NCBI RefSeq assembly: GCF_003711515.1
Contig: NW_021167081.1
Coordinates: 3,776,483-3,840,482 of the forward strand
DNA: 64,000 nt
Source of the DNA: Sodiomyces alkalinus F11
Lineage: Eukaryota > Ascomycota > Sordariomycetes > Glomerellales > Plectosphaerellaceae
Direction: 5' to 3'
Below, piece after piece: positions 1-12,724 of this stretch. Numbering within the stretch: the first letter of the stretch is position 1; each line of letters starts with the position of its first letter. A program made the position numbers and the translations under genes. The notes under the pieces were generated by a model. That model made no database searches and had not been told where the DNA came from. It saw only the letters and a list, made by a program, of their open reading frames with translations.

Positions 1-400
1 TAACCTTCTTTTAACCGATATTATTACCCGTTATTACGTCGCCGGGATATGCTTTTTAATCCAAATACTATTTTAACCAATACTATACGATATAGATTCG
101 ACTAAACGACTTGGCCAGGGCGTTATATACCTAAAAACCATTACGGATTCGGCCTCCTTTTATTAGGGCGTTACGTGCCTAAAAACCGCGATACTATTTT
201 TATTATTTAGAGTTTATAGCTTTATTTTCTGCCTCGCCCTCTCCCTCTATGCCCTTACCCTCCTCTTCACGATAGGACTTTACATTTTTACCCTCTCCCT
301 CTCTCTCGGGCCAGGACTCTAGGTACCTCTAGAGCCTTTTCGTTAATAGCTTTAGTAACGGCTTCGTTAATAGTTTGAGCTCGAAAAGAGTGCCACACGT
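1..400. other. RIP-affected DNA, no gene recognised
   Basis: TpA-rich, CpA/TpG-poor sequence with C/T-rich runs around 220-310. I see no coding frame, RNA gene or LTR end that I can name. It may be the 5' untranslated part of the gag-like element that follows, but nothing here proves that. Confidence 0.5.
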
Positions 401-1690
401 GTGGACTACCCTGGTCAGGGTAATAAGCCAGTTCCTATTCCTCCCTTTTCTTCTTTTTCTTTTCCTTCTTTTACTTCCCCTTCTTCTCCGCCGCCCTCTT
501 TTACCTCTTCCCCTTCTACGCCTCCTACGACTTTGACTCCTCCGCCTACGACTACGGTTCCCGTGACCGCTATTACTTCGACTCCTATTCCGAGTCCTAT
601 TCCGACCCCTGTTCCGATTCCTATCCCCGCCGTGGCTCCGATACCTATTCCGATACCTATTCCGACTCCTGATATAGTTCTGCCCGAAGTCCTCCTAAAG
701 ACTCTAAGGGAGACCCTCTCGAAGCCTGCCCCTATTACTGTTATCGTGAAGGAAAGCTAGCCGCTACAACCTTTCTCCCGATACGCCCCCCCATTCGATA
801 GTATATACGTTTACCGGTTCCTTAAAAAGTATATCGACTACGCCACGATATACCGCTTTAAGTAAGAGGAAAAGAAGCTTTAATACCTGCCTTTATTTCG
901 GATAGTAGTATACGCCCCGTTATAGAATAGCTTATAGACTTAGCTAGTGCCGGTTCCTAGGAAGACCTCGTAGAAAGACTGAAGTCGGAATATTATTACC
1001 TAGATCCTGATTACGAGTAAGACGTTTTTACTGCCTAGTTTTAAGCTCTTCGAGTGCCGAATTCGGTAAAAACAGTGCTATAGGTTTAGGACCTACTCTA
1101 GAAGATTATATTCTAAAAGGCGAGGGCCGTAAGGGTACATAGATGCTTTCTATGGAATTCTAAGCTATATAGAATTTCTTATAATATCCTTAATAAAAAG
1201 ATTCTATTCTACGTGGCGGAGCAATAGGTATTCGGCTAAGGGATCTAAGGAAGCAGAAGTATAAGGTCCTAGCTATCCGCCTTCTGGAATAATACGAGGA
1301 TATCTACGTAATAGGCTACTAAGAGGGCGTAAACTTTAAAAAGCCGCCGCGGGAGGAATAGTAACGCCCTAGTTAGGGTAATAAAGGAACGCTACCGTAA
1401 CGCCTTAGTTCAAGTAATAAAGGGAGCCGCTAATAATATCTATTACCGACAGAGATACTATAACGCCGTTCGTTATAAGGCACGCTATAAGGCACGCCGC
1501 GGGAAGGTCCGCCGCCGTGGGTATAGCCCTAAAGGAAAACGAAGAAAAGCTAAAAGAACCGAAGACCCCGTTACGGGTATAAAGATCTAGGGATTCCGCC
1601 TAGAAGCGATATACAGGGCGTGGATAAGATTATTAATCTACGGTTCTGCCTAAGGGTTATTACTAATACTTTGATAGCGCTATGAGGGTT
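401..1690 (+). pseudogene. Degenerate retrotransposon gag-like remnant
   Basis: An open stretch of 119 codons (401-760) is almost entirely Pro/Ser/Thr with PIPIP-type runs. The same frame continues past a TAG into a region resembling the gag capsid domain of Ty3/Gypsy elements: an F-D...FL+KY motif, then EEK and LP.F, interrupted by TAG/TAA at positions where Gln or Trp would be expected. A very basic Arg/Lys-rich tail follows around 1330-1560. No protease, RT or integrase could be found downstream before 3690, so this is either a truncated element or a non-autonomous one. The proline-rich stretch alone could be mistaken for a secreted host protein. The downstream frame and the RIP-type stops argue against that. 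The assignment to Gypsy gag is inference from a weak pattern. Confidence 0.45.
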
Positions 1691-1887
1691 TTCCCTTATT
1701 TATTTCCCTTATACATATATATCCTAACTCATCCTTATTGCTGCTTTTCCTGCTTACCTGTTTTTCCCTCCCTCTGCCTTTTCCTTTTCCATTTATTTTT
1801 CTACTTCCCTGCGTTTTCCTTAGTCTAATCAGTGTAGCCTATATAGTTTCGACAGTAAAAGTCCTGCGTGGAGCTAGTGGCCGTGTT

Positions 1888-2478
1888 TTATTTTAGTTCC
1901 TAATAGGGCCCGTGGTTATAAGAATGTTAGACTTTATACTAAGGCTGCGATTTATGCCCGTGGAATTCGGTACTAAGGCCGTATCTTTATATTCTATTTT
2001 ACGTTTGATCTAATCTACTATATATTAGTTTAATTAGAAGAAGGACCCCTATAAGTATAATCTATTTCTATTTTCTATTTTCTTTATTTAGAAGCTATAC
2101 CTATAAGACTATAGCCTTATTTTAGTTCCTAATAGGGTCCGTGGTCGTAAAGATTTTAGACTTAATTCTGTCTTCTATATTAGAATTTGGTTTTATTTCT
2201 TTTTTCTTTTTCTTTTTCTACCCCCTCCCCCCCTCTTATAGTAATCTGCTTTATATTAGTTAGCCTAATTAGAAGAAATAGTATCCCCGGCCTTTTTATT
2301 TATATTATTTTATTATTATTGAAAGCTATGCCCGCGGGGACTACGAGCTTAGCTTTAGGGCCGAGGATAGAGGAGAGAGTGCGAGAGTACTAAGCACTCT
2401 TAACTATACTATAGCGCCCCGACTTTTTAGCCTCTTTTCTTTTTATTTTTACTTCTATTAGCCTAATTAGAATAAGTA
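1888..2478. repeat. Imperfect ~230-bp tandem repeat
   Basis: The motif TTATTTTAGTTCCTAATAGG occurs at 1888 and again at 2117, followed in both cases by a near-identical CCGTGG..GTAA/TTAGACTT context. A second anchor, ATTAG(T)..TAATTAGAAG, occurs at about 2024, 2255 and, more diverged, 2457. The spacing of about 230 bp is kept between the first two copies; a third copy is partial. The units lie in pyrimidine-rich DNA with long CTTTT runs and encode nothing I recognise. Confidence 0.6.
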
Positions 2479-3692
2479 CTATCGAATAAGCCCGTTTTTA
2501 AGTCTTCTAGGTCGTCGGTTATCTAGTTATTTATACTCTTATTTATAGTCTGATTCTATAACTATATCTCTGCCCCTCTTTATTTTAGCCCTCTTTTCAG
2601 CCTTCTTGTTTTTATATTATTTTCATACGCCTTATTCCTATACGCCTCCGTGGCCTACGTTATTCCCTATTTCCTATATCTCTTATTCTTATTCTTTTTC
2701 TTCTATCTTTATTATTCTAATTAAGGGAGCCCGAGCCGCCTATCCTATTCTTCTTCCTATTCTTTTAGTTCTTCGGGTTATTCTTTCGGTTCCGATAATT
2801 CCTTTAAGTCCTGCTTCTACCACGATATTGACGACGGTTAGGTTCTTCTTCCGGGAAAAGACTCTATAATATAAGCATACGTAGAAAAGATCTAACCTAC
2901 TAATCTACTTACCCGTTACCCGCTACCACCTTAAGGGAACCACGCGCCGAAGATACCTCTACCGTTACCGCTACTGCTACTATATTATACGAATACCTAA
3001 CCGCCCGACCCCCTATTAAAGCAGTACTATATCCACCTTGGAACCGTTATATAAAAGAAGACTGTATTAGACTACGTAGGATTAGTTCCACGGCTTCGGG
3101 AAGTTTACTACTAAGCGTAGGGGTTACTACCTAACTACTAGGACTACTTAGAGGAGCCCTAATCAGGGTAATAAAGATATAGTTTAGTTTAGTATTATTT
3201 ATACTAGATCTGCGCGCGTTATTTTTAGAATTATCGTAGTCTTAAGGATAAAGCGACGATAATTAGGGCCGTATTATAACCGCGTAGATTGGTTATTAGG
3301 GTTAGTATAACTAATTAGGTCGGCCGTATATTTTCTAACTAATTAGGTTAGGGGACCGGACCAGTTAATCGGATTAAATAAATATACGTGACGGATTCGG
3401 ATTATATAAGGGCCGTTTTATCCGATCTTCCTATATCTAGATCTTCATCTATCTATCTTAGGATTAATAATCATAATCATTATCCTCTTTTAGAATTACT
3501 TTTTCGACGTTTAAGGTATCTTTCGAGTTTAACTTATGTTACCCTAATCAGAATAGTGACTACCGATCTACTTCTTCGCTAAAGGTTATAAAAGTGTTAG
3601 TTATATTTCAGTTATATATCGTGGTTTAGCTAGACTAACCTCTTTATCTAATCTTTGTCTTAACGATCTAGTGCCACTACGTCTTTATCTGG
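2479..3692. other. RIP-affected DNA, no gene recognised
   Basis: Two short open stretches (2606-2869 and 3388-3582, plus) have no recognisable motif and the Ser/Ile/Leu-rich composition expected of translated T/C-rich DNA. I regard them as chance. No LTR ends could be matched to another copy in the window. Confidence 0.45.
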
Positions 3693-6600
3693 TTATATTA
3701 CTTAAGCGATTAAAGCGATATTAGTAGGCGGATCTTTTATAGAGTATTAGTGTATTCCTTTATATTAAAAAGGTCTAAAGCGTTAATCTTAAATCCTAGG
3801 AGCTAGGCTAATAGGTAGCTAATAAAGGATTTACCCGGGAAGATAGAGATCGGCTTCTAATTAAATAGCGATAGGACGGTCTTTAGATACTAGGCGTATT
3901 CTGTTTCGGTATTAGGGACTATAACGATATCATTAATAAAGGCGGCGGCGAATATCTTATACGGTTAAAGTAGCTTATTTATATAGTATTAGATATAGAC
4001 TAGCAAGTTATAGAAGCGTATAAACACGACCTTTAAATATTCCTATCCCCGACAAAAAATAATAGTAGACCTTTTACGGTACGGCTTATATACCGGGAAT
4101 TAGTAAAAGAAGACTTAGGCGTCAATAACGAAGATAAGCTTCTGCCCCCAGAGGCGGCGGATTACCTTATCTTATAATAGTACCGGGTACGCATTAGGCA
4201 TAGTGGCTTTCTTTAGGGTATAAGGGTTAAGTACTATCCGGCCCTTATATTCCCTATTCACGGTTCGCTATATAATAAATACTAAGGCTCCGAATAGTAT
4301 AGGCTATATCGGCTAATTTATTTATCCTTACTTATAGAGTTTATAAAGGGTTTTATCTAATAACTTTTAATCGTTATAACTAAGGGGGTATAGCTTTTGG
4401 CTAATCTTCTAATTATACTATACGTTAACCAAAAGGACCTTTATATATTCTTCGGGAGGTATATTAACGATACCCTAGTTAGTCTAAACCCTCGGATATT
4501 TCTTTATAATCCTGTTAAACCGGCGTCTACAGTAGTCGTTATATAAGTAGTATTATTCTTTTTTTAGTAATCTCCGTAAGGGCGTTTAGGCTTTTAGTAA
4601 TTCTTCGCTTACCTTCCTGCGTAATATATCTATAGAAGATATCCCCTTCGCCCTTAATAGGCCGTTCTTTCTTTATACATTTAAGTAGGATATCTTAAGC
4701 GTTATCGCGGTCGGTATACTGATAGCCGTCTGTGTAGAATAGCTCTATATAGCCTAGCTTAGTGCCTTATACGATAACTAATCATCCGTTATCGGTATTA
4801 AATATAGGTATTATAGTTGAGTTATTCAGGGCATAGGTCGGGGAGCCTTCTATATCCGGGAAAACCTCTAGGGAGTTAAGCCTAATATCGGGTTTATTAA
4901 TTAATATAGACCTATTCGCTTATAGCGGAATAATTCGGCGTTTAGCGACCTTAAGCTTCCGCTAGATTAAGGAATATTTAGCGAATACCCTTATAAGAAC
5001 CGTTAGGTCTTAGTAGGCGCTAATACAAATAGCTTCCTACGTAGTAAGAATATCTAGGCTATTAGGATGGTTAAACTCCTATTCTAAAAGAAGACCGGAG
5101 TTAAGCTTAGGTATAACTTAGGCCTTAATATATAAGCGGCTAATCTTTGTCTTATTACCTACTATACCTTAAGCTAGCCCGGTAAAGGTCGCTTATACTA
5201 AGGTTTTTATTAATCCTATACCCTATAATATAGCGTATTTAGTAGAATCGATATACTTATTGGGAAATTGATTAAGGAGCTATTAGCTTATTATATAGTG
5301 GGAGGCTCCCGAGTTAACGTAAATATCGAATAACACGCCCGTAGGGGAATTACGAGCTTAGATCCGGGTATATATATACCCGTAAGGATTATTAAAGAGA
5401 TCCCTAACTTTGTAGGTAGCGCCGTTAACTAGCGGGGAGTCTTATCCGTCCTACCTCTATAATTAATATAGCTAAAAGCAGGTCTTCTTATATCGGATAC
5501 TTTCTGCATTTAATCTTATAGGTTAATTGTATTTAGTATACTCTTACTATACTTAATAAAGATCGGTATATATAGGTGTACATCCGGGTCTATTAGCGAC
5601 CTAGTCTAGTTAGTTACCCCGGTTATTTTCCGTGCTATCCTTATCCTCGGACTTTATAAAACTCTTAGAGTCTACCTCGGTATAGTAGTACTTATTCTTA
5701 GGCTTTATATCGGTATCGTCTTCGGATATAGGCTTAGCGGCGGTCTTTTGGGTAGAGGCGTTAATCTAGTCTTAGGGTTAGTCCCGGGAATAGTCCTTAT
5801 ACTAATAGTTATATTACTTATTAGCGTTATTAGTTAGGAGTCGTTAACTTTTATAATTAGTAAAGTGATTAGCGTTTAGTATTAGTAGCGCGCGATTTTT
5901 GCTTTATCGGCGAAACTAGCTTAGTCACGGGGAGTAATAATTAGGGTAAGGCATACGGCGATACTCGGGCGTTAGGCTAGAGCGTTAATCGTAATACCAC
6001 GGTATAGGCTACTATACTACTATAACTAATAGCGGATCGCTATATATTCCGCGGTTAGTCTTAGTAAGGTTATATTAGTTAATGAGCTAGTATTAGATTC
6101 CCTCCGAATAGTTCCGATATTATCCTCGTATTAGATTAGCTAGATTATCTATATAGTTAGCCTACTTTATTTTAGGTCCTTGACCGATTATTATTATAGC
6201 TAGATTAGCCTTTAGCTTATCCTAAACAATAAATAGGTACTTCTACCCAGGTTTATTGGCTACCTTAGCTAGTCGGACTACTCTATTAGCGAGTACGCGG
6301 AGGTTATATCGGTTAATAACGTCTTTTAGGATATACTTTTCTTAGCGTAGCTTATATTCGGCTTTTTCGCGCGGGAGTTAGAACCGTCTTTTAAGAATAT
6401 TCTTCTAGTCTTGTAGGGTGGTTTATTAGTTATAGAATATACGGTTACCGTTATCGAGATTTATATATTATTTAAAGGCTTTATCTAGAAGTTATTAAGC
6501 CATACCGCGCGGAAGGGCCTTATAATACCCGGCGCTTAGGCCGGTATACTACTTTATAGTATCCGTAAAATAAAGTATATCTAGGAAAATAAGCTTAGTT

Positions 6601-7860
6601 CTTTTAGTACGGATATCTTAGCTTATGGTAAAGTATATTAGTGGGTCGAAATATCTAAGGTTATCCGTTTTACAGCGGTGCTAGGGCTATTACGGCTATA
6701 ATCCTAGCTAGAGCTTCCTAATAATAACGACTAAGTCGGATTAGCGTATATACCTTTAATCTCCGCTCGTAAAGGGCGGCTAAGTTAGCGGCTATATTAC
6801 GAACTATATTAGCGGTGGAGAAGGAGGAGGCGTTGTATCTTACAATCTGCCGCTTTAGCGAGTATTATATAGGCTAGGTCTAGGTATGCCTATATTAGAT
6901 ACCGTGCTTTCGGAGTTAATCAGATAGTTAGCCGAAAAGGTATAGCTAGGGGTATTAGATATTTAGCGTTTTATAGCGATCGAATAATAGGTAATAGTCT
7001 TAGCAGGAGATATATAGGATATAGACGATTAGTATAAGGAGGATTTACTTAGGGAGTATATTAATCCCTCCTCCTTAATTATAGACTTGTTATCCGTTAT
7101 CTTTATAGTAGGATGGATTAGGAGTATAATAGGCTTTATCGTGGTAAATAATGGTTCCCCTAACTCCCCGATAATCTTAAGGCGATATAGACTACCTAGC
7201 TTTTATATCCAAAGCCTTATTAGAATAGGCTACGCAGAGCTAGGCCTAGCTAAGCTCTCTTTAATAAGCTAGGTTTAATTAAGTTAGTCTTAGAGTTAGA
7301 CTTACTAGTATAGAGAGTAGGATTAATAGTAAAGAGTCGGATAGGCTATTTCCCCTTAAGGTCACGGGGTTCTCCTATCTTCGCTAGGATATCCTTATAA
7401 GCAGGTTCTCTATTAAGCTATTTTTTAAACGTGTCCACGATATTATCCTGTATTCGGACCTATTTCTTAGGCTATAATACGTTAAACGCGGACTCTAATC
7501 GCGAAAATCTTCCTCTTAAGGTTACGCTATGTATACCGGCGGTTTCCGGAGGGTGTATAGCCCTCTTAGCTATATTAAGTAGAGTTATACTTTCGGGTAT
7601 AAGGAGATTAGCGATAAGCTCCGGGTAGTCTTCTAAGAACTTACTAAGGCTTTTCGCGCTTTTAGCGTTTCGCGGATAAGGAAAATCGTTGAGAAGGCTT
7701 ATATCGGTTATAATAACGGAGCTTAGATTCTATAATAGATTTCTTATTAGCGAGGTCGGTATAGTCGCTAAGCCTATGTACGAGTAGTAGACTATAGTCC
7801 TTATATACTCCACGCCTTAGTCTAGGAAAGGAGAGGCGTTTTCGCTTAGCGCGCTACCGG
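3693..7860 (-). pseudogene. 5' half of a Ty3/Gypsy element (gag-protease-partial RT), RIP-degraded
   Basis: Read on the minus strand, an aspartic-protease-like stretch (SGASHYI) lies near 5330. About 1.4 kb downstream there is an RT segment with INDIVIV (from the usual DDI box) near 3940, followed by KSFI.Y and LLGF, the pattern of a fungal Ty3/Gypsy RT. Gag would occupy roughly 5600-7560. Frames are broken by many TAG/TAA codons. The element stops inside RT at about 3700, where homology to the other Gypsy fragment (29802-29964) begins and upstream sequence becomes unrelated. RNase H and integrase are missing, and no 5' LTR was paired. It is a non-functional relic; the family call is firm, the gag limits are not. 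Confidence 0.7.
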
Positions 7861-7873
7861 TCGTAATAGTTCT

Positions 7874-7969
7874 ATTAGTATACTATGTGTGTATTTAGTC
7901 TTAGTATACGTAGTTCGCGACGGCGACTGCTAGTATACTATATACTTATTTAGTCTTAGTATATATAGT
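7874..7969. repeat. Short direct repeat (two ~41-bp copies)
   Basis: Copies start at 7874 and 7930, 56 bp apart. Both carry TAGTATACTAT, then TATTTAGTCTTAGTATA and end in TAGT; most differences between them are C/T or G/A. The repeat lies between the Gypsy relic and the LTR-like repeat and may be an LTR-internal or subterminal repeat. Confidence 0.6.
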
Positions 7970-8032
7970 CTGTGCCGGGCGGCGGTATATAAACCTTATA
8001 TAAAAGCTTAGTTTCTATTATTTAATATACCC

Positions 8033-8335
8033 TGTCTAGGTAAATTTCTGGCTAGCTAGTAGTATTAGAACTAGGGCTTTTAGGGCTTAACAGGGCGACC
8101 TTTACTATAGTAAATAGGGTAGAATAAAGATATCTTCTACTAAACCAAGGGGGAACTACACTAAGAATATATCCCTCGGCCGGTCCGGTCTAACTATAAC
8201 CCGAGTATCTATGCCGCGCTATTCCCGCGCGTAGTCCGGTCGCTGTATATTCTCTATCTATACGGCTAGTGCCGGAGCTATACGTTCTCCTTCCGCGCGA
8301 ATAGTGCTTATGCTATCCTCGCTAGAGGCGTATTA
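8033..8335. repeat. LTR-like repeat, copy 1 (second copy at 24775)
   Basis: About 300 bp beginning TGTCTAGG and ending GGCGTATTA are shared with 24775-25115 at high identity, with mainly C/T and G/A differences; this copy lacks roughly 36 bp present in the other. The flanks of the two copies are unrelated (here Copia A gag to the right, there a Gypsy fragment to the left), so it moves as a unit. The TG start and size suggest a solo LTR, but no internal region was found for it. Confidence 0.55.
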
Positions 8336-8369
8336 AATTCTATAACTATACCTTCAACTACTTTATGTA

Positions 8370-11300
8370 ACTATTCTTCTTCTAAGGGTTATTAATCTAC
8401 CTTATAAAGAGGGTAAATATACCGCGTATACGCTATACCTAGTTACGATATTGTCGCCTATTTCTATCTATTCCCGGAAACGGTATATAATAACTAGTCT
8501 CTTTTCGAAAGCATGAAAATTATAGTCTAACGGATCCTTATATACGACCCCGCGATACACGCGGAAGTAGAAGAACTACGCGCCGTAAAGAAGGTAAAGC
8601 AGGATACTAGTCGGGACTCTGTATCGCTTAAAAAGGCGTAACACGCCTCTCGTAGTATCTCCCACGCCGCTAGCTTTACCGTAAGAGCCGCGACTACTAG
8701 CTACCCTTTTCGAGCCTGTACTATCCTGAATGCCGGCGCTATAATTTATATCTTTAACGATTTTTCCCGCTCTTCTGATTTTACCCCCTCTATATAGGGA
8801 GACTACGTGGTTATAGGTAGTTCGTCCCTGCTTATTAAAGGTTACGGTAATATAACTATAAGATTAAATAGACTAATAGGAGGCCTTTATTTTAGACTAT
8901 AAACATTGTATACTACGAAGATTTTGCCTATAATTAAATCTAGACTAATAGTTATAACTACGAGAATACTAGTAGGATCAAAAGCTACTAAGTAATAACT
9001 ACCTTCGCCGTGCCAATAGATCTATACTATACTAGCTAATTTATCACTTCGATTGGACCGTTATTAAGTATATACCTTGCGATTCTAACTAATCTACGGC
9101 TACTTTTCTAGGCGCTTCTACCCGTAAAGACGTCCGAAAATCGACGATACGTTATCCAAGCACTGCTACGGGTATCTTATAGTACCTACGGCTAGGACAT
9201 GCTAGCCCTAAGCCGCTTAGGCACCTTGAAGAGCAGACGTAGGGGGTTATGATTAAGGGACTAATAACTATCGACTACGTAGCCTATAAGCTCGTAAAGA
9301 TACAATGGTATATTAACAAGCACCCTTGCACGACACTAACCTATATAGGGGAATGGTAGGCGATTAATTTCACGTATTTTAAATAAACGTCCGACAGGGA
9401 TTCACGGTTTAGATTCTTGATTAACCGTTATAGTGGCTGAACGGCCACCTACGTTATAAAGGGTAAACTAATAGCGTATATCCTTATAATAATTAAGAAA
9501 TTTCTCGCCTGGTAGATCGTTAATTAGAATAAAATGTACGCGTTTTCGAAGCTAATAATAAGCTAACTTAATCCCACGATATCACCTACTTCGTAGACGG
9601 CGAGGGCATCCTTTTAGAGGCATCTACTACTAATATTCAAGCGTAGAATAGGGCTGCCAAACGCGTAGCTACCGTGGTGATTTTAAAGGGTCGTGCGATA
9701 AATATCGATATAAAGCTACCGCGATTTATATAGCCTAAGGCTATTCCCACGGCTACGTAAGTTTATAACCGAACGCTACGAAGGCAGTAAAAGGATTAGA
9801 AAACGCCTTACGAGGTCCTCTTTAACCGGAAGCCTATTTTATTATATCTTCGAGCCTACGGCCATAAGGCGTATATAATAACTAAGGACGCTGAAAAAGG
9901 CACTAATAAGCTATTAAATCGTATCGCTCCTTATTCCCATATCGGCTACCTCGTCGGCTACGATTCTACTAATATTTTCCGTATTAAGGTGCCCGGCCTA
10001 CACTGCTATAACCGCGTTATTCGTACGCGCGATATAGATTTTTAACGAACGCGCCTTCTTCGATAGCGATATTAACGCTTTTAAGGATAACCTCTGTTAA
10101 TTAACCGAGGAGTAACTAAAAGACCTAATTAGTTAGATTAAATAAGAGAGGGCTAGAGATGCACGGCCGTTTATAGACGTATAAGCCATGGACCCCCCCC
10201 CCCCCCTTTTTATAACTGCTTATTTTAAACTTAATATACCTTTACCCGTACCGTGGCAAGAATAAGAAGCCCCGGATCCCCTTGCTCGGTATCGCTAAGG
10301 TTATAGTCCGTAATGCCCGTCCGTGAGGGGGTAAAGGAGGCTATCTCGAGTCTAGATAGATAAGATGTAGGTTATAAATAGTGTGATTTAGCTAGTATAG
10401 CGCCTAATCACGGTCTATAGCTACCTAGTCCACTACTTCCGTCTTTACTAGTAACCCCGCCGGCGGTTATACCGCTAATAGTAGCCGTTATATTGTGAAA
10501 TTATAATACCACTACGGGTATAGCCGTAGGGTTCCGGGATAAAGGAATACAGTGCTATAATACCCCTGTAGTTACGTTTATAGGGCTCCTATTAAATAGA
10601 GGAGCGCGACTAATTCGGTAAGGAGATAGCTAGTAAAAGAACAGTTAAGTAGCCACGTTTAACGCTAGCTCCTACGCCCTAAATATACGCACCTTAGATA
10701 GGACTCCGCTAACTAAATTACGGTTAAAAAGAACTATTCCTATAATGCTATAGCGGTGTTTATCGCTACTACTAGAATCTATAGCCATGATAGTAACCTC
10801 GGGAAATATACCCCCGGCGGCCTCGGCCTCGAAGATCTATCGCAAAGACCTCCCTCCTCCTCTAAAAAACCCTTATAATATACCCTTATACCCTTGCGGC
10901 CAACTATTCTGATAGGTATAAGAAGACTACCTACAGAGCCACGAGGAGATAGGGTTATAGATACGGGTGCCTGCGTCCGTAATAGGTAGAAATTAGATTC
11001 TGAACTTAATATAGGTGATAATATATAGATTCGATAAGCATAGTTTTCTATATAAATACAAGGCACGGCTTATGGTACGAGGAGATTAGTAACATTAATG
11101 CTCGTTTAAGGAGACGTACATTGCTATATTAGCCGGGAGGTTATTCCGGGCGTTAATAGCTATTACCGCCCGTTTTAACCTTACGCTATTATACTTCGAC
11201 GTTCTAAACGCGTTTACACACGCGCCCATTCCACACGATATCTTTACATACCCGCCGCTAGGTTTTCCGGCCCCTAGGAACCGTTTATACGTAAAAAAAG

Positions 11301-12490
11301 CGTTATATAGACTTAAGAAGTCTCTATTACTCTAGTAAAAGCACTTTCCGGCTATCCTATTAGCGGACGGCTTCTAGATAGTGCCGTGGGAACTGTATTA
11401 ATTTCTGCGTCGCGGTTTAATCCTATTCTTCTACATCGATAATATCGTTATTACTTATAAGGAATAATATAAGGTATAGATAAAGCAGGCTATTAATAAC
11501 CTATAACGCTACTATACTATATATAAAATCTAGTTATTATAACGTAATTACGTGGTTAATTTAGAACGCCTATTAAACCTAACCAGTAATAGTAAGCATA
11601 GTAATAACTATTACCTAATACACCTAATTGAGATCTCAGAACTACTACTCTATTTAGGGGCCTTAACGGATATTAAAAGCTATTAACAGAAGACAAGATC
11701 TATACGATACGCTGCTATATTACCGCGGCCTAATATCGCGTTTATAGTATTAAGGCTATACTGCTTTAATACTAATCCAGGGCCTATACACTATAAGGCC
11801 GCCGATTATCTAATCCTCTTATCTAATTAATAGCTAATCGTTTATATTAGAACTAGGAGGTAGTAATACTATTAAAGTCTATACTAATGCCTCCTTTACC
11901 GATAATACCCTTAATCTTAAGAGTAGGTAAGCGTTCGTAATACGCGTATTTAGTGGAACTATCGCGTAGCGTACTAATAAGTAAGGTACAGATATAATAT
12001 TAATAACTAAAGCAGAGCTATTAGCGTTAGTATAAGGTATAAAAAAGGGTATCTTTATATAACGGCTATTACTTAGTATAGGAGTGGAATTTAATAATCC
12101 GGAATTAAGGATCTTATACGATAATAACTAAACGATTCGGTTAGTTAATTAAAAGATTAGTATAATAACACGCCTCCGCTATATCAATATCTACGGCTAC
12201 TAGGTACGTCAGGTAAAAGAATAAGGGTAAATACTCGTAACGTACGTTACGAGCGCGGAAATAGTAGTAGACGGGCCAATAAAGGAGTTATACGGCGAGA
12301 AATTCGAGATATTCAGGTTCTAGGTAGACGTGATAGATATACGGGAACGGTTATAGTAAAAATAGCTAGAAGAAGTCCAGATAGACTATTTAGAGAATCT
12401 AAAGAATAAATTTAAGGGCGGCTATAGCGAAGAGATTATATAGCCGCTATATCTATTATATCTACTAGTTACGAATAGCTTTAATCGCCT
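8370..12490 (+). pseudogene. Copia A gag(end)-protease-integrase-RT-RNase H, inactivated
   Basis: A polyprotein remnant for reverse transcription and integration. Near 8735 the protease site reads LNAGA where Copia B has LDSGA, so the catalytic Asp and the Ser are both lost. The integrase core spans about 9300-10050 and ends in a conserved IGYL(V)GYDSTNIFRI block at about 9940-9985 and a VIRTRDIDF block. The RT spans about 10800-11800: FDKH..LYKYKARL and RGD near 11070, the FDVLNAFTHAP block near 11200, and FFYIDNIV (active site DD changed to DN) near 11440. RNase H spans about 11880-12480 with KAELLAL and an NN.TIRLVN block. A 14-C run interrupts the linker at 10193-10206. Many in-frame TAG/TAA codons; not functional. 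Confidence 0.85.
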
Positions 12491-12518
12491 AACTAACGTT
12501 TAGGGCGATTAAGGGATA

Positions 12519-12724
12519 TATCGAATAGACTATAGTCTTTTCGGTTACGTAACGGGCCGGATTACTAAGAGTATAATCCGGGTAAACACCTATAGAATCT
12601 ACGTGATATAAAATACGGTGGTAGTGGTTCCCTGATAGTCCGACACAGGTATAATTATACACAATTGCCTCAATCAATTTTAACCTATTTTATGACGTTT
12701 TTTTAGACTACGCTGTATCTAACA
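12519..12724 (+). repeat. Copia A 3' LTR (206 bp)
   Basis: Starts TATCGAATAG after a purine tract and ends TATCTAACA. It is the same length and closely similar to both LTRs of Copia B (48439-48644 and 62093-62298). The termini TA...CA are compatible with TG...CA after G-to-A RIP change. No matching 5' LTR remains. Confidence 0.8.

Larger units (their letters stand above)
8336..12724 (+). mobile_element. Copia A: 5'-truncated Ty1/Copia retrotransposon
   Basis: Domains appear in Ty1/Copia order on the plus strand: end of gag, protease, integrase, RT, RNase H, polypurine tract (about 12506-12516) and 3' LTR. It is closely related to Copia B (48439-62298), and the two align along their whole pol regions. 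The 5' LTR and most of gag are missing; the left end abuts the LTR-like repeat ending at 8335. Stops are nearly all TAG/TAA, as RIP predicts. The element ends 777 bp downstream of the arl8 stop codon and forms the left wall of the gene island. Confidence 0.85.

Noticed and set aside
401..760. Proline-rich 119-codon ORF as a secreted or cell-wall host protein
   Set aside because: No signal peptide, and the same frame continues past a RIP-type stop into gag-like sequence.
10779..11066. 95-codon minus-strand ORF
   Set aside because: It is the antisense shadow of the Copia A RT start, whose plus-strand motifs are clear.
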